Source of the DNA: Polydactylus sextarius
Lineage: Eukaryota > Chordata > Actinopteri > Polynemidae
DNA length: 64,000 bases
Assembly: GCA_016801845.1 (NCBI GenBank)
Contig: CM028906.1
Location: 4,636,501-4,700,500 of the forward strand
Reading direction: 5' to 3'
The notes beneath the pieces are model-generated. The model ran no database searches. It was not told the DNA's origin and saw only the letters and a list, made by a program, of their open reading frames with translations. Position 1 is the stretch's first letter; each line of letters starts with the position of its first letter. Of this stretch, positions 25,446 through 37,647 are shown piece after piece. A program made the translations under genes and the position numbers.

Positions 25446-25715
25446 CTGGCGGCTCTTCATCCCATCCTTTCCAACATCCTACTCAGGGGCTTCACGCGCT
25501 CAGTCCTCGTAGCTCTGTCCGTCTGCACGGCAGCGGCGTCAGACCGACCCAACCCCTTTCACCAGAGGCCGCAAGCAGCCAAAGCCAATGGTAAACACAG
25601 CACCGAGATCTTAGAGCCACGTTTCCTGGAGAGTCGCTGCGTCGCCTTCCAGTATCGAGTCGACGAGTATTCTGCGGGAGGTGAGGGTCCTCGACACGGA
25701 GCCTCAGAGCTAGCG
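25446..25715 (+). other. csnk2a2: csnk2a2 5' UTR on exon 2, open in frame upstream of the ATG
   Basis: The exon begins after 'tgtctgcag' and reads open for 90 codons in the same frame as the kinase, without an in-frame ATG. The canonical ATG at 25716 is therefore the first in-frame AUG on this exon. An extended protein would need an upstream exon supplying a start in frame, or a non-AUG start. Confidence 0.6.
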
Positions 25716-28700
25716 ATGCCCGGATCCACGCCGGCCAGTAGCAAGGCTCGGGTGTACACCGAAGTCAACACACAGAAGAACAGAGAGTATTGGGACTACG
25801 ATGCACACGTGCCAAACTGGAGGTACGACGTTGTCAAATCGCCTTTGCTGAAAAAAGATGCTTAAAAGAAAAATGGCATAAAAGCAAGTGCTGAGTTAGA
25901 CAACTGATTAGAAGATGGAAAAAACAAATCATAAGTGTCAGTTTTCATTTGTCTATTCAATGTGGAAAATGACAGATATTAGCGACCAACACAAGCAGTT
26001 TGGTTATATCGCCTTGGAAATAGTTTCCTCTGTTCTCTTCTAAACACAATTTATTTCTGGGCAACTAACAACCATTTGTTTCAAGCATAAGATGCACAAA
26101 CATGATCTTCTTTAGACCAGCAACTGATGATCATAATGATTTTAATAATAATTATTATTATGGGTAAATAATTCTTTGATCTCGGTCCAAAATTCAGTTA
26201 AAGTCATACAAAACAGAACACATAAGATCATAAAAGGATTTAATGAGTTGAAGCTAAATGTTTCTGCTCTCTCTTTCCTCAGTAATCAAGACAACTATCA
26301 GCTGGTGCGCAAACTTGGTAGAGGGAAGTACAGTGAAGTATTTGAGGCCATAAATGTGACCAACAATGAGAAGGTGGTGGTGAAAATCCTAAAGGTGAGT
26401 CGACCTGTCTGCTGTCACTTTTTTGTAGAAACCTATTTGCAGTTGAAGCTCATTCTCCAAGTGAATGTAGTTTACTCAGAGATGAACTGGTTGTTCAAGC
26501 TGTGTTTGTGTGTAGGGTTGTAGCAGTTGAGCAGAAAGTAGCTTTTTGTCTTCTTAAATGAAGTGTCTTTTTTTTTCTTTTTTTTTTTTTTTCTTTTTAA
26601 TGGAATCAATAATCACTTTATTTCCAGACATATTTCAAAAATGATCTGCTTTGAGTAATAACCTGTCTACCTTCTTGTTGGAAAAACATCAACAAATGTG
26701 CATTAAATACATTTTAAATTAAAATTTGAAAAATCCAGCAGCTGGACGCAAAATGTCTCTTTTACAAGACATTTTGTGCCCAAGATTTAAATGAAGCGCC
26801 TCTGCAGCGTTTTAACTCTGAACAGCAGAGCTCATCCAAACATCCAGGTGAACCTGTTTGACTGGATGTTGGTGACACCTGGTGTTCAGGTTAAAAACTA
26901 AAACAAGGTTAAAAAAAAAACTGCAATGACAGGTGATTGTACACCAATCTAGTGTAAGAAATCTGAGTCTTTCTCTCCTGTGTTTTACAGAAAAACAAGA
27001 AATGTGAGAATATCCATCTGCTTTTATTATCCACTCTGTTGTCAGGTCATTAGGTACACCTAGCCTAAATGAATGTGGTCTAACACAGCAGTCCTGCAGT
27101 GAATTCTCCACCTGAAATGTTGAAAGTTTATGATCTTTATCGATAATATATAAAATGTAATGTAAATAAAATGTATAAATAAGTGAACAAGTAAAAACCT
27201 TGCAGTGTCTCACCATGTCGCAATTTCAGTTCTTCTGTTGAACGTGTTATTTTTGTTTTTCTTTCACAGCCCGTCAAAAAGAAGAAGATCAAAAGGGAAA
27301 TCAAAATTCTTGAAAACCTGCGCGGAGGAACCAACATCATCCGCCTGGTTGACACGGTCAAAGACCCGGTGGTGAGTCAGAGTCACGTTGCTGCTGCATG
27401 TCGGCATGCCAGCGGTGGTAATCCAGTCATGCTTGTAACTATGTGTGTGAGCGAGTGATGATGATCTCCACCTGCTGTTCTCCTCAGTTAAGTCTTGTGT
27501 TGTCTTCTCTTTTCAGTCCAGAACGCCAGCGCTTGTCTTTGAGTGCATCAATAACACAGATTTTAAGGTACTTATGTTTGGCCGACATCACACATGCAGC
27601 ACTAGCAGCAGCGTTACCATTCATGCAGAGGCATCGATATCCATTATTAACAATGCGCATAACCTTCCAGTTAATGTTGGACAAGTAGAGAGACCAGTCG
27701 GTCTGTCAATGTGTAATACCTTTAAACATAAACGTCTCTCTTTCTGTTCGACAGGAGCTTTACCAGAAGCTGACAGACTATGATATCCGTTACTACATGT
27801 ATGAGCTGCTTAAGGTAAAAAAAACTGACTTTACATCATCAGTCATTTATCTAGAGATGTTCACATACTGATCCATGTCTCAGAAAAGCCTCGGATGCTC
27901 CCGAAAATCCCGGATCAGGTTTCAGCGAGTATATTTAGTGATTAAATTTTGTTAGCGGTCAAACAGCTAACCCACTAACTGCAGCTGGAGACTGTAGCCC
28001 TGCTGCCGAACAATTATTACTGGGTCAACCTGCAGGCCAAGGCTGTATCCTAAGTCTGTGCAGTTAAATGAACAGGACTGGAGCAGTGATGACTTGTCCT
28101 CTCTTTAAGGCTCTGGACTACTGTCACAGTATGGGGATCATGCACAGGGATGTGAAGCCCCACAATGTGATGATCGACCACCAGATGAGGAAGGTACTTC
28201 TCACACTTGACACTTTTTTTTTTGTGAAATTAAACTGTTTGAGTTGTAGACCTCAGAGACTGAAAAGGGATTCAAGTGTGGGGCCTGAGATGTTATTTTT
28301 CTTTCTGAAATGCTGCCAGGTTCACTCACTCATGTTTTCCTGTCACAGCTTCGTCTCATAGACTGGGGTTTGGCAGAGTTTTACCATCCCGCTCAGGAAT
28401 ACAACGTCAGAGTGGCCTCTCGCTATTTTAAAGGCCCCGAGCTGCTAGTGGACTATCAGGTACCTGATGACACGATGTATTTATTAACTTTTCCTCTGCA
28501 TTTTTCTTTTATGTCATTCACAGTTTATGACATTCACAGCATTTTGTTTGTTTTTCTTTTTGCAGATGTATGACTATAGTTTGGACATGTGGAGTCTAGG
28601 CTGCATGTTGGCCAGTATGATCTTTCTGAAGGAGCCATTTTTTCATGGCCAGGACAACTACGACCAGGTACAGCAACGTCAGCTGTAACCTGTTGTGATT

Positions 28701-30272
28701 TTAATAATAGTTTAACAGACAATTTAACAATGCATGGATCTGGTTTTGCAGCTTGTCCGCATCGCTAAGGTCCTGGGCACCGATGAGCTCTTTGGCTACC
28801 TGCACAAATATCACATAGAACTGGACACTCGCTTCAAAGACCTCCTGGGACAGTGAGTAGAAATGTCAAGTTGTTTTTAACCAGCGGGAGGCAGCAACGC
28901 ACCTTTGCCCAGTCTGCTTTAATTCAATAGTTTTATTTTTATGACATTAATGATAAAATACATTAACACATAATAACAACATAATAATAACATTAGACAT
29001 GAAGAGAGAGAGAGAGAGAGAGAGATGAAGTGCAGTGCATCATGGGAATCGTGAAACCTAACAAAGAGAAGCTATAGAAATATGATCTCAGGTCCTACTG
29101 AGTCAGTCAGAATTACACGAGTCCAGTCTAGAAGTAGTGGACACGTGAGACAAAGGACGTGTCTTGATTGAAAATAACTAAATGAAGTTCCTCACAGTAG
29201 AACTGGAGATGGTTCTAGAGATGATCTAGGATTTGAGATGTTTAGAGCCAAGTATGATATTTAAGTAAGATATTACAGGTCATTCAGGCCTTTATGTTTG
29301 TGATTGAAAGAAGAAAGTTCCTGTGTCTCAAATCTTTGATGGAGTATTGGGGCCACGCAAAAAATAAAAATTACTACTGATTTTTTTTCATATGCATGGC
29401 CCTAATTTTTCTAATTTTAGTCCCTTTAAATTATTATTTAATTTTTTAAAAACATCCAGACAAACACGGAAGCGCTGGGAGCAGTTCATCCAGTCGGAGA
29501 ACCAGCACCTGGTGAGTCCGGAGGCTCTGGATCTGCTGGACAAGCTGCTGCGCTACGACCACCAGCAGAGGCTGACGGCGGCCGAGGCCATGCAGCACCC
29601 GTACTTCTGTGAGTAACCAGCTCACTCTCAAGTGGTTTATCCTTAGTTCTTCTGTGTGTTTTTTTTCTGCTAGGAAAATCAGTATTTGCAAAAATGCAAA
29701 TACTGGCAATGGTCAGAAATAGGTATGAATGAGTGTAACAGGTGTTAGATGGGGCGTGTTTACAGTGCAAACATGAAAATGTGTTTAAGATCTTTACAGA
29801 AACACTGGGTCTTTGCTTGTTTGTGGGGACTCTGAATACCTCATGAATGATGAAAACGACAATTAAAGATGCTTCACAATTAAGATTACATGTTTCTAAC
29901 CTGCCTCAGCCAGAAAACATTATTTTCTTTGTGGTTTTAGCAGAAACTGTCTCCTGTAGGTTATTTTTAATAGATTAGGCCTTGATTTTAAGCAGGTGAT
30001 GTAAATGGCTGTTACATTAGTGACCAGGTGAAGCATGAACTGTTGACTCTCATACTGTGTCACTGCCACTATTTTCTGAATCTGCATCTGTGATTATTGT
30101 GTATTTTCTTGTTATGAAGCTTGTTGGAGACTGTTGCTAGTTTCAATTGCGAGCTGTTGCAGACTGTTGTGGTAACGGTGACTGTGTTTGTCCATCAGAT
30201 CCTGTAGTGAAGGAGCAGGCGAACGCCAACAGTGACGGCACAAAGGCAATAAGCAGCTCCAATGCAACATGA
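25716..30272 (+). CDS. csnk2a2: Casein kinase 2 catalytic subunit alpha-prime
   Basis: Constitutive Ser/Thr kinase that pairs with CK2 beta. Eleven coding exons: 25716-25822, 26283-26394, 27270-27371, 27517-27567, 27755-27814, 28110-28193, 28349-28459, 28566-28667, 28752-28852, 29460-29608, 30199-30272. They sum to 1053 nt, 350 residues plus stop, exactly the human CSNK2A2 length, and all phases join. Visible motifs: glycine loop GRGKYSEVF, lysine in VVVKILK, basic cluster PVKKKKIKRE, catalytic HRDVKPHN, DWG in place of DFG (IDWGLAEF), and the APE-equivalent GPELLVDY. The start MPGSTPASSKARVY matches alpha-prime rather than alpha, and the C terminus is short with no alpha-type Pro-rich extension. 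A Tyr-to-Cys change occurs in FECINNTDF relative to the human protein as I remember it. Confidence 0.97.
26395..27269 (+). other. csnk2a2 intron 2
   Basis: GT...AG intron. It contains a poly-T tract (about 26567-26600). Around 27040-27120, 'gtcattaggtacacctagcc' resembles an interspersed repeat common in fish genomes; its family was not determined. No coding signal. Confidence 0.6.
28853..29459 (+). other. csnk2a2 intron 9 with (AG)n tract
   Basis: GT...AG intron. It contains (AG)n at about 29001-29026 and otherwise unremarkable sequence. Confidence 0.75.
29609..30198 (+). other. csnk2a2 last intron
   Basis: GT...AG intron (gtgagtaacc ... gtccatcag); it splits a tyrosine codon (T|AT). Nothing else recognised. 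Confidence 0.8.
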
Positions 30273-31415
30273 TGACCAGAGAGAGCAGGTAACACAGTGT
30301 GAACACTGAGGATGATACATAAAATCAGGGGTTCAGGGCTCTGTGCACAGTATTGTGCATTGACTCGGTTTATTAGGAGCCCCCAGGTAATATTAACAAA
30401 AGCAAACAAAACATCTTGAAACTTTGGTCCACTCGACATCTTCACATCACAAACAGAATTTTATTTAGTATGTGTTTTTTTTTTTTTTTCCTCCATTTTC
30501 GTCAAAAATGAAGTACACTGTCCTGCACTCTAATGAATCAGTCGCTCTTACCGTGAAGCTTCGACTTGTAGTCACAAACATAAAACAGGAACAATGTGTG
30601 ATGTTCACACATGAGAATAAAGAAGGAAATAATTTCAGCTCAGCCGAGCTGTTAACTATGTGTTAGTGATGTAGTGCTTCACCTGAGCCATGTGTTCAGT
30701 GTTCACATCTGCTCATAATTAACTGCTGATATCACCTCAAGAACCGTCATCGTCCAAAACGACTTCACCTGACACTGTCAGTCAGATGAATGAACATGGA
30801 GGAAATCTGAGAATGGATGCTGGATGAAAAAGTTGACCATTATGTTATTACTAATTTTGTCACTGTTGGTATCTGATCTCTGTGTTTTTGTCTCTGTCTG
30901 TTCAGGAAGAATCTTTGTTACCTCAACTTGTGACCTTTTTGTGGCAGAAGCCTCTGCCTCCAACAGCCATACTGGAGTAAGATGTCAACTTTGCAACAGA
31001 AACTCGCACGGATTCAAACTTCTCCAAAAATCAAAGTCCTGGGGTGGGTGTGTGGGAGGGGAGGGGTTGAGGGGGGGTATCTGCGCTGCTTGGTCCAAGT
31101 CACAAATGACATCAGATATGAAATCAGATCTGACTCCTACCCACCTCCTCTTCTTTCTCTTCTTCATCCCCCTCCTCTTCCTCCTCCTCCTGCCGCCTCC
31201 CAACATCATTGTCAACATGTTTTTAAAAATGAGCAAAGTGACTGACGTTGGATTGACGTCACGCCGCTGTCGTTGCTGTAAAGACATTTGTCCGTCATCA
31301 TCGCGGTGCCACAGCGACCTGAGATCCAGTTCCAGGTTTTAGCACTGAGCGGCATGGAGGCTCTTTTCTGCTACGGATAGAACAAAAAGCTATATTGAAA
31401 GAGAATAAACCGTTT
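30273..31415 (+). other. csnk2a2: csnk2a2 3' UTR
   Basis: Two candidate polyadenylation signals: AATAAA at 30616-30621 and at 31404-31409. A CU-rich tract lies around 31138-31200. No coding signal. Confidence 0.55.
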
Positions 31416-31677
31416 TTATTTAAAACAAGTCTGTTGGACTTTTTATTGAATGAAACAAAAGGACATTGTGGTTGTTTTAGAGCAGCTGTAACAGCTGTGG
31501 CCTGGAAACTCCGTCACCAAATACATGTTCTCTTTACTTGGTCGCCATTTTCTCTCCTGCTATGTTGCAAAGGTAGTGTGATAATCTCCAAGAGTGTGTT
31601 AAGCTACTGCTTTACAACACTTTTGTATCAATGCTACTGAAAAACTTCTGAACTATTAAAGTGTTTACATAATTGTG

Positions 31678-31970
31678 GTGCTGCACTGGAAACGCTCATA
31701 GGCCAATATGTGGCTGGCTAACGTGTAGTTGGCTGCTGGCTGTCATATCTTAGATTAATTAATGCCTTTGTAACAGTTATATTAGCTAGTAAGAGGTTGC
31801 ATGCTAACATTACTCAGCCTCCAACCAGATTTTCACACATCTCATGTCTTTTCACAGCAATGATAGTGATTTCTCAGTTTCGTTACACTGATACAATTTA
31901 AATTACAAGTTTTAATGAAGCATTTTGGCATTTGCAAAACTTCAAACATGGAAGTGTAGGTATGTCATTG
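31678..31970 (+). repeat. Direct repeat, copy 1 (copy 2 at 35508-35790)
   Basis: About 280 bp with long identical runs, for example 'gcctttgtaacagttatatt', 'agctagtaagaggttgcatg' and 'ctaacattactcagc', recurs 3.8 kb downstream in the same orientation. The copies differ by substitutions and small gaps. The two flank the Tc1 element, but at a distance from its ends, so they are not its target duplication. Either a dispersed repeat family or an old segmental duplication. Confidence 0.85.
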
Positions 31971-32210
31971 TAACTTTTTTTTTTGGTTGTAGTCAGTCAT
32001 TTTTTTGTTTTTAGTCCTTTTTTAATTCCAATCATAAAACGATGTCTCTTTTTCAGACTTTTTTGCTAGGGAAAAAATATACCGTCTTGTATTCGGATCA
32101 ATACTGTAATTACACATGATAGAGTGTAATTTTTCTCTGCAGTTTCCTCCCACAATCCAAAAACACACATTGCAGGACAGGTGAGTTGATCACATTGATT
32201 GCCATAGGTA

Positions 32211-33809
32211 CAGTTGTGTTCAAAATAATAGCAGTCTGTTTAAAAAATTGAGTAAAGCCCAAAATCCTTATAGTGGTTTTTATTTCCATGCATTGGGAAC
32301 ACTGCACATTATATTCTAAATCAAAACATGAAGAAAAAAGCAGAAATTATTTAATTACTTTACAGAAAATGAAGAAAAATGAACATTGGGCTGTTCAAAA
32401 AAATAGCAGTGTCTGCATTTTACTTTACAAACTCAAATATTTACTGTATTAACTGAAAAATATCCAGGATTCAGCATTCCTGTGAATCACTAAACTAATA
32501 TTTAGTTGTATAGCCACTGTTTTTGAGAATTGCTTCACATCTGTGTTGCATGGAGTCGACCAACTTCTGGCATCTGTGAACAGGTATTCCAGCCCAGGAT
32601 GATTTGACAACGTTCCATAATTCCTCTGCATTTCTTGGTTTTGCCTCAGAAACAGTATTTTTAATGTCACCCCACAAGTTTTCTATCGGATTAAGGTCCG
32701 AGGATTGGGCTGGCCACTCCATGACTTTAATTTTGTTGGTCTGGAACCAAGAAGCTGCTCGCTTACTGGTGTGTTTGGGGTCGTTGTCTTGTTGAAACAC
32801 CCATTTCAAGGGCATTTCCTCTTCAGCATAAGGCAACATGACCTCTTCAAGTATTTTGATGTATCCAAACTGATCCATGATCCCTGGTATGCGATAAATA
32901 GGCCCGACACCATAGTAAGAGAAACATCCCCATATCATGATGCTTGCACCACCATGCTTCACTGTCTTCAGAGTGTACTGTGGCTTGAATTCAGTGTTTG
33001 GGGGTCGTCTGACTAACTGTCTGCGGCCCTTAGACCCAAAGAGAACAATCTTACTCTCATCCGTCCACAAAATGTTTCTCCATTTCTCTTTTGGCCAGCC
33101 AATGTGTTCTTTGGCAAATTGTATCCTCTTCAGCACATGTCTTTTTCTTAACAGTGGGACTTTTATGGGGCTTCTTGCTGATAGATTAGCTTCACACAGG
33201 CGTCTTCTAATTGTCACAGTACTCACAGGTAACTTCAGACTGTCTTTGATCATCCTGGAGCTGATCATTGGCTGAGTTTTCACCATTCTGGCTATTCTTG
33301 ATCCATTGAATGGTAGTCTTCCGTTTTCTTCCACGTCTCTCTGGTTTTGCTTTCCATTTTAAAGCATTGGAGATCATTTTAGCCGAGCAGCCGATCATTT
33401 TCTGCACTTCTTTATACGCTTTCCTTCATTAATCAACATTTTAATTAAAGTGCGTTTTTCTTCTGAACAATGTCTGGAGCGACCCATTTTTCTCAGGTTT
33501 TCAGAGAGAAATGCATGAGCAACATGTGCTGGCTTCATCCTTAAATAAGGGCCACCTGATTGACACCTGTTTTTTCACAGATTGAATGACTTCACCTAAT
33601 TGAACTCCACACTGCTATTTTTTTGAACACGCCCCTTCAATTCATTATTCAATTACACAGACTCAGGAGCATACATATCATGAATGTAGGCTCTGTTGGT
33701 TTTCTATGACCCTACTACAGCAACTGGTAAATTATTTGCCATGCAGTAATATAATTTCTACCAAAAACAGGTTATTCATGTTGGACTGCTATTATTTTGA
33801 ACACAACTG
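32211..33809 (-). mobile_element. Tc1/mariner-family DNA transposon with nested inverted repeats
   Basis: The element is 1599 bp, flanked on both sides by TA (32209-32210 and 33810-33811), the target-site duplication of this superfamily. Outer ends are 'cagttgtgttcaaaataata' (32211) and its reverse complement ending at 33809. A second, inner pair with the same core lies at about 32391-32410 ('ctgttcaaaaaaatagcagt') and 33611-33629. This is the IR/DR arrangement known from Sleeping Beauty-type elements. The transposase is on the minus strand and is broken (separate entry). Well-preserved ends suggest fairly recent insertion. Confidence 0.93.
32495..33487 (-). pseudogene. Tc1-type transposase, frameshifted (DD34E triad retained)
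   Basis: The likely start is the ATG at 33485-33487 (MGRSRHCSEEKR...). The frame is lost near 33420, continues in a second frame through the HTH and GRKRK region, and shifts again near 33310. It is then open to the stop at 32495. The downstream 279-residue stretch contains the second HTH (STVTIRRRL) and the catalytic triad: Asp in ILWTDESK, Asp in FQQDNDPKHT, and Glu in LNPIENLW, with 34 residues between the second Asp and the Glu. The DDE core itself therefore looks unbroken. With two frameshifts in the DNA-binding part, the gene should not make a working protein. Confidence 0.9.
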
Positions 33810-33811
33810 TA

Positions 33812-36299
33812 TGAGTGTGAAATGTTGTCTGTGTTGCCCTAAGTCTAGGACAAGCTGGCGACTTGTCCAGGGTGACGCAGAGAAATAAGAAAAGACAATG
33901 ACCGCTAATTTGCACTGCTAGATTTGAACTTTTTACACTTCTCAGAAGTGTAATCTTGCCTGAAATTAAAAGTGTCCCAACATGTATTTCAGTAGATTTT
34001 AAGTAATAGTAAAGTATAGTTAGATTAGCTTAGAAATGGATTCACATTAGTTACCTGTATATAACTTGTAAATGAGAGTAGCCTATAACAAGTATTTCAG
34101 TGTATTTTTTCAACCTAAGAGCTAAGAATAATGAGGTCAGTAGATCCCTTTTGTTTTTTACAAAACCGTGTTTTACTTTTTAAAATCATTAATATTGTTT
34201 TTATTACGCTTAAATTACTTTTGTCAAAGAGCCTGGAAACGCTAAAACATTAGCCAAACAAGCTAATAAGGTGTCGTTGATACAGAAGTAAACTTCAGGT
34301 TCAAAGTTCAGTGTTTCAATGAACAGACCACTCATTTAGTGTGTACTTTTTAATAAATAAACTGGATATTCAAGGTGTTTTCCAGGACATGAAACACTTT
34401 GTGCAACATTCGTGCGTTACAAATAGGTGCATTCATTTTGATGACTCTGAGCCGAGGTTGTGAAGCAGACGACCTCTGGCTCAAATTTTAAAACGTTTAT
34501 CTGCTTTTTTTGTTTTGTTTTGTTTTATTACCAAACAGCTAAAATTGTAAACACAGCAGAGTACATTTCAATTACACGTTAACCTTCAAATCCACGTATT
34601 TAAAATGCGTCATAGAAGTGGAGTTCACATTTTGGTCGAGTGGTTTTTAAGTTTAAAAACTTGGACTGGCTGAACTGACGCGGTTCAGCTTCACATCCGT
34701 TCTGCTTCGACCTGGATTTTCAGTCCGATGGTGCAAGTACTGTTTCGCAGACGACATGGTCCAAAATGAATGCCCTGACTGACATCTGAAGTTTTTAAGA
34801 GTCAAACACAGTAAAAAGCAGCCCACAAACACAAGGCTAGCTACAGCAGATGAGCTCTATGCCCATCAAAGGCACACCCACATCACCCGTCCACCGCCTC
34901 CTCAGCCAGCGACTCGCGTCTGGGTGAGGATGGACGATGACTGGCTGAGTTTAGCTGCGTCACAAAAAGCCCAACAGTGAATTAAAGGTGCTACATGTCG
35001 ATTTTTGCCAACATTAGCATCATCACCTACAGAAGAAACACATCAAACTTCATGTCTTTACTCACCTCATCAAAAGCTAGCATGCTAACCACCTAGCCCC
35101 AGTCTCCTAGCTAAGTAGCAACAGCAAAACCTTACATATAGCACCTTTAAAGTTGCCACTTAGGCACTTTATCTACGGGTTAAAGGAACAGTTTGGCATT
35201 CTAGGAAATCTGTGAGGAAAAAAGAAGATCCTAGTCTCATATCAGTACGTTAAATATGAAGCTCCTGCAAGCAGCCATTAGCTTAGCATAAAGAGTGGAA
35301 ATACTGGAAAAACTGTTTAACAAATTAGTTAAAATCTTTATGTTTCAAGCAGTTTTACAATGAAAACACTTTACAAATGGTTAATGCACTTCATGGCAAC
35401 GTACATTATTTAACTCTAAAAAGAGGCTGAGGCTCTGTTAGCATCCAGCTTCCACCAGATACAGCAACTGGATTGAAGCTACAACCACCATGTTGAAATG
35501 GAGACCTGCCGCACTGGAAACACTCATAAGCTAATATTTGGCTGTGGCTGGCTGACGTGTAGGTGGCTGCTACATTGTTAGATATTTAATAATTAATTAA
35601 TGCCTTTGTAACAGTTATATTAGCTAGTAAGAGGTTGCATGCTAACATTACTCAGCGTTCAACCAGATTTTCACACATTTGATGTCTTCAGCAGCAATGA
35701 TAGTGATTTGTCAGTTTTGCTACACTGGTACAGCTTAAATTACAAATTGTAAAGAAGTGTTTTGGTACGTCATTGTACCTACATTGTACTTTTTTTGGTC
35801 ATATTGGTGGACATGAAGCTAACGACAAAATCTCTCTGTAATGAGTCTGGATTTTTAAATAAGTTACTATGAAAGGACTAGAGGCTTTTTGTAATAAAAT
35901 GTGTGACATGGTTTCTAAGCCACAACTAAGCAATCGCTGTTCAGGGAATTTGGACAGAGCTGGGCCTTTTGTTTAAATACTGAATACACAATTTCCCAGA
36001 ATGATGAACTTCACCTTTAACTTGCAAAAAAAAAGACAAAAAGTTTGTTTGCTGCGAAGCGGTGGGAGCTTAGGTCACATCACAGTAGCAGACTGATAAT
36101 GAAAGACCACCAAGGACACAGTTTAAGACGGAAACAAAGCAGCTGATTATCTTCTCAATAATATGGATCATTTTAAAACCTCCCCTGTGAGAATATTTTA
36201 ATACTTGACTGAGTCCACTGGCACTTGATATTGTAAAAAGATTCATGGACTCAGTAGCTACTTCCCCAGGGTTTAAGAAAAATAATGTGTCCTTGGTGT
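33812..36299. other. Intergenic spacer between the Tc1 element and matcap1
   Basis: AT-rich sequence with the second copy of the direct repeat (35508-35790) and a GCTAGCATGCTAAC-type palindrome near 35080. No gene seen. Confidence 0.6.
35508..35790 (+). repeat. Direct repeat, copy 2 (copy 1 at 31678-31970)
   Basis: Matches copy 1 over about 260-280 bp, including 'gcctttgtaacagttatatt' and 'ccagattttcacacat'. Same orientation as copy 1. Confidence 0.85.
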
Positions 36300-36799
36300 C
36301 CTTTTTTATTATTTTTTAAATGCAAACAATCTAAGGCATAAAAAAAGTCTTTAAAAAAGAAGATATAAAGCTAAAACCAGAAACATTCAGTCTGTTCTCT
36401 CAAAGTAAAAAAAAAAAAAAAAAATTAAATAATTGCATAAATAAAGCGTGTGATTATGAAAGTTTACGTCTGTATGTGACGCGTTAGCGGCATCCTGTAA
36501 AGGCGCCGAGTGACGTGATTATGAGTCTACATAGATAATGTTGGTTACATTGTGGAGTTGTAGTATTGAGGTAACTTCATAGTGGAGTAAAGGTGGGAGT
36601 GGGGGCATGCATTGGATAGAAGTGAAATGTAGAGGTGAGTGTTAACGTCCCTTTTGTTCGTTTCTTTTGTTCGTCAAGTTTTACAAAAATCACTCAAATA
36701 AAGCGCAATACTGAATATTTTATGTGGTGGTTCAGCTCTTCTTCTTGGCCTCAGATGGTGCAAGGGGAGGTGGGGACATTGTTGGGGTAGGAGGAGCAG
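36300..36799 (-). other. matcap1: Probable matcap1 3' UTR
   Basis: Downstream of the matcap1 stop on the minus strand. A TTTATT on the plus strand at 36305-36310 would read AATAAA on the transcript, about 490 nt past the stop. An A-run lies at about 36407-36424 (plus strand). Confidence 0.45.
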
Positions 36800-37307
36800 T
36801 CAGGGCAGCAGATCTTGCAGCGCCAAGTCATCCAGCTCATTGACGGCGACAATGTGATCCAGGTGTTGCAGATACCGCTCCTGGTCTCGCATGAAGTGCG
36901 GGATTCTGGTCCTGGGAAGAGCGGCCATGTGTCGCAGCCTCTCCACATCTTCGTATGACACCTGCAGAAAGAGGGGGAAACGCAAACAGTGAGTTTTTTT
37001 TTTTTTTTTTAAACAGTGACCTCGCCCAACCTCAGCACAACCATCGGCACCCACCTTGCCTAAAGAAGTCAACATCTTGAAGTCGATGGACCTTCGATGG
37101 CGAAGGATCCGCAGGATTCCATCCAAATAAACCTGATCTTTACTGAAGCAGCCTGAGACACAGACACAGTGATAGGAAGGGGGAAATTAATTTATATAAA
37201 TTATAATATTTATTATATTCATAAACATGTATGTGATCACATCTCCTTGTTTGTGATGTACATGGTAATGAATGGTGAGGTGTATATCACCATCAGAACC
37301 TTCACCC

Positions 37308-37355
<48 letters not shown>

Positions 37356-37612
37356 TTTTTTCCTACATTGTGGAGACTTAAACCTGTTTACACACTCACA
37401 TTGTGGGGACCTGTCTCCCTTGTGGGGACAAAAAGCAGGACCCCATGATGTAAAAAACAAAAAATGAAGGTGAAAACATGATTTAAGGTTTGGTTAAGGT
37501 TTAGATAAAGGTTAGACAAGTGGTACCAACAAATGGGATCTCTAAGGTTTCCACGAAAGTCTCCAGGAAATGAATGGAAGTCAGTGAAATGTTCCCACAA
37601 GGCATGAAAACA

Positions 37613-37647
<35 letters not shown>

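Noticed and set aside
31678..35790. Direct repeats considered as LTRs of a retroelement
   Set aside because: No TG...CA ends, primer-binding site or polypurine tract, and no gag or pol between them; the interior is a Tc1 element plus ordinary sequence.
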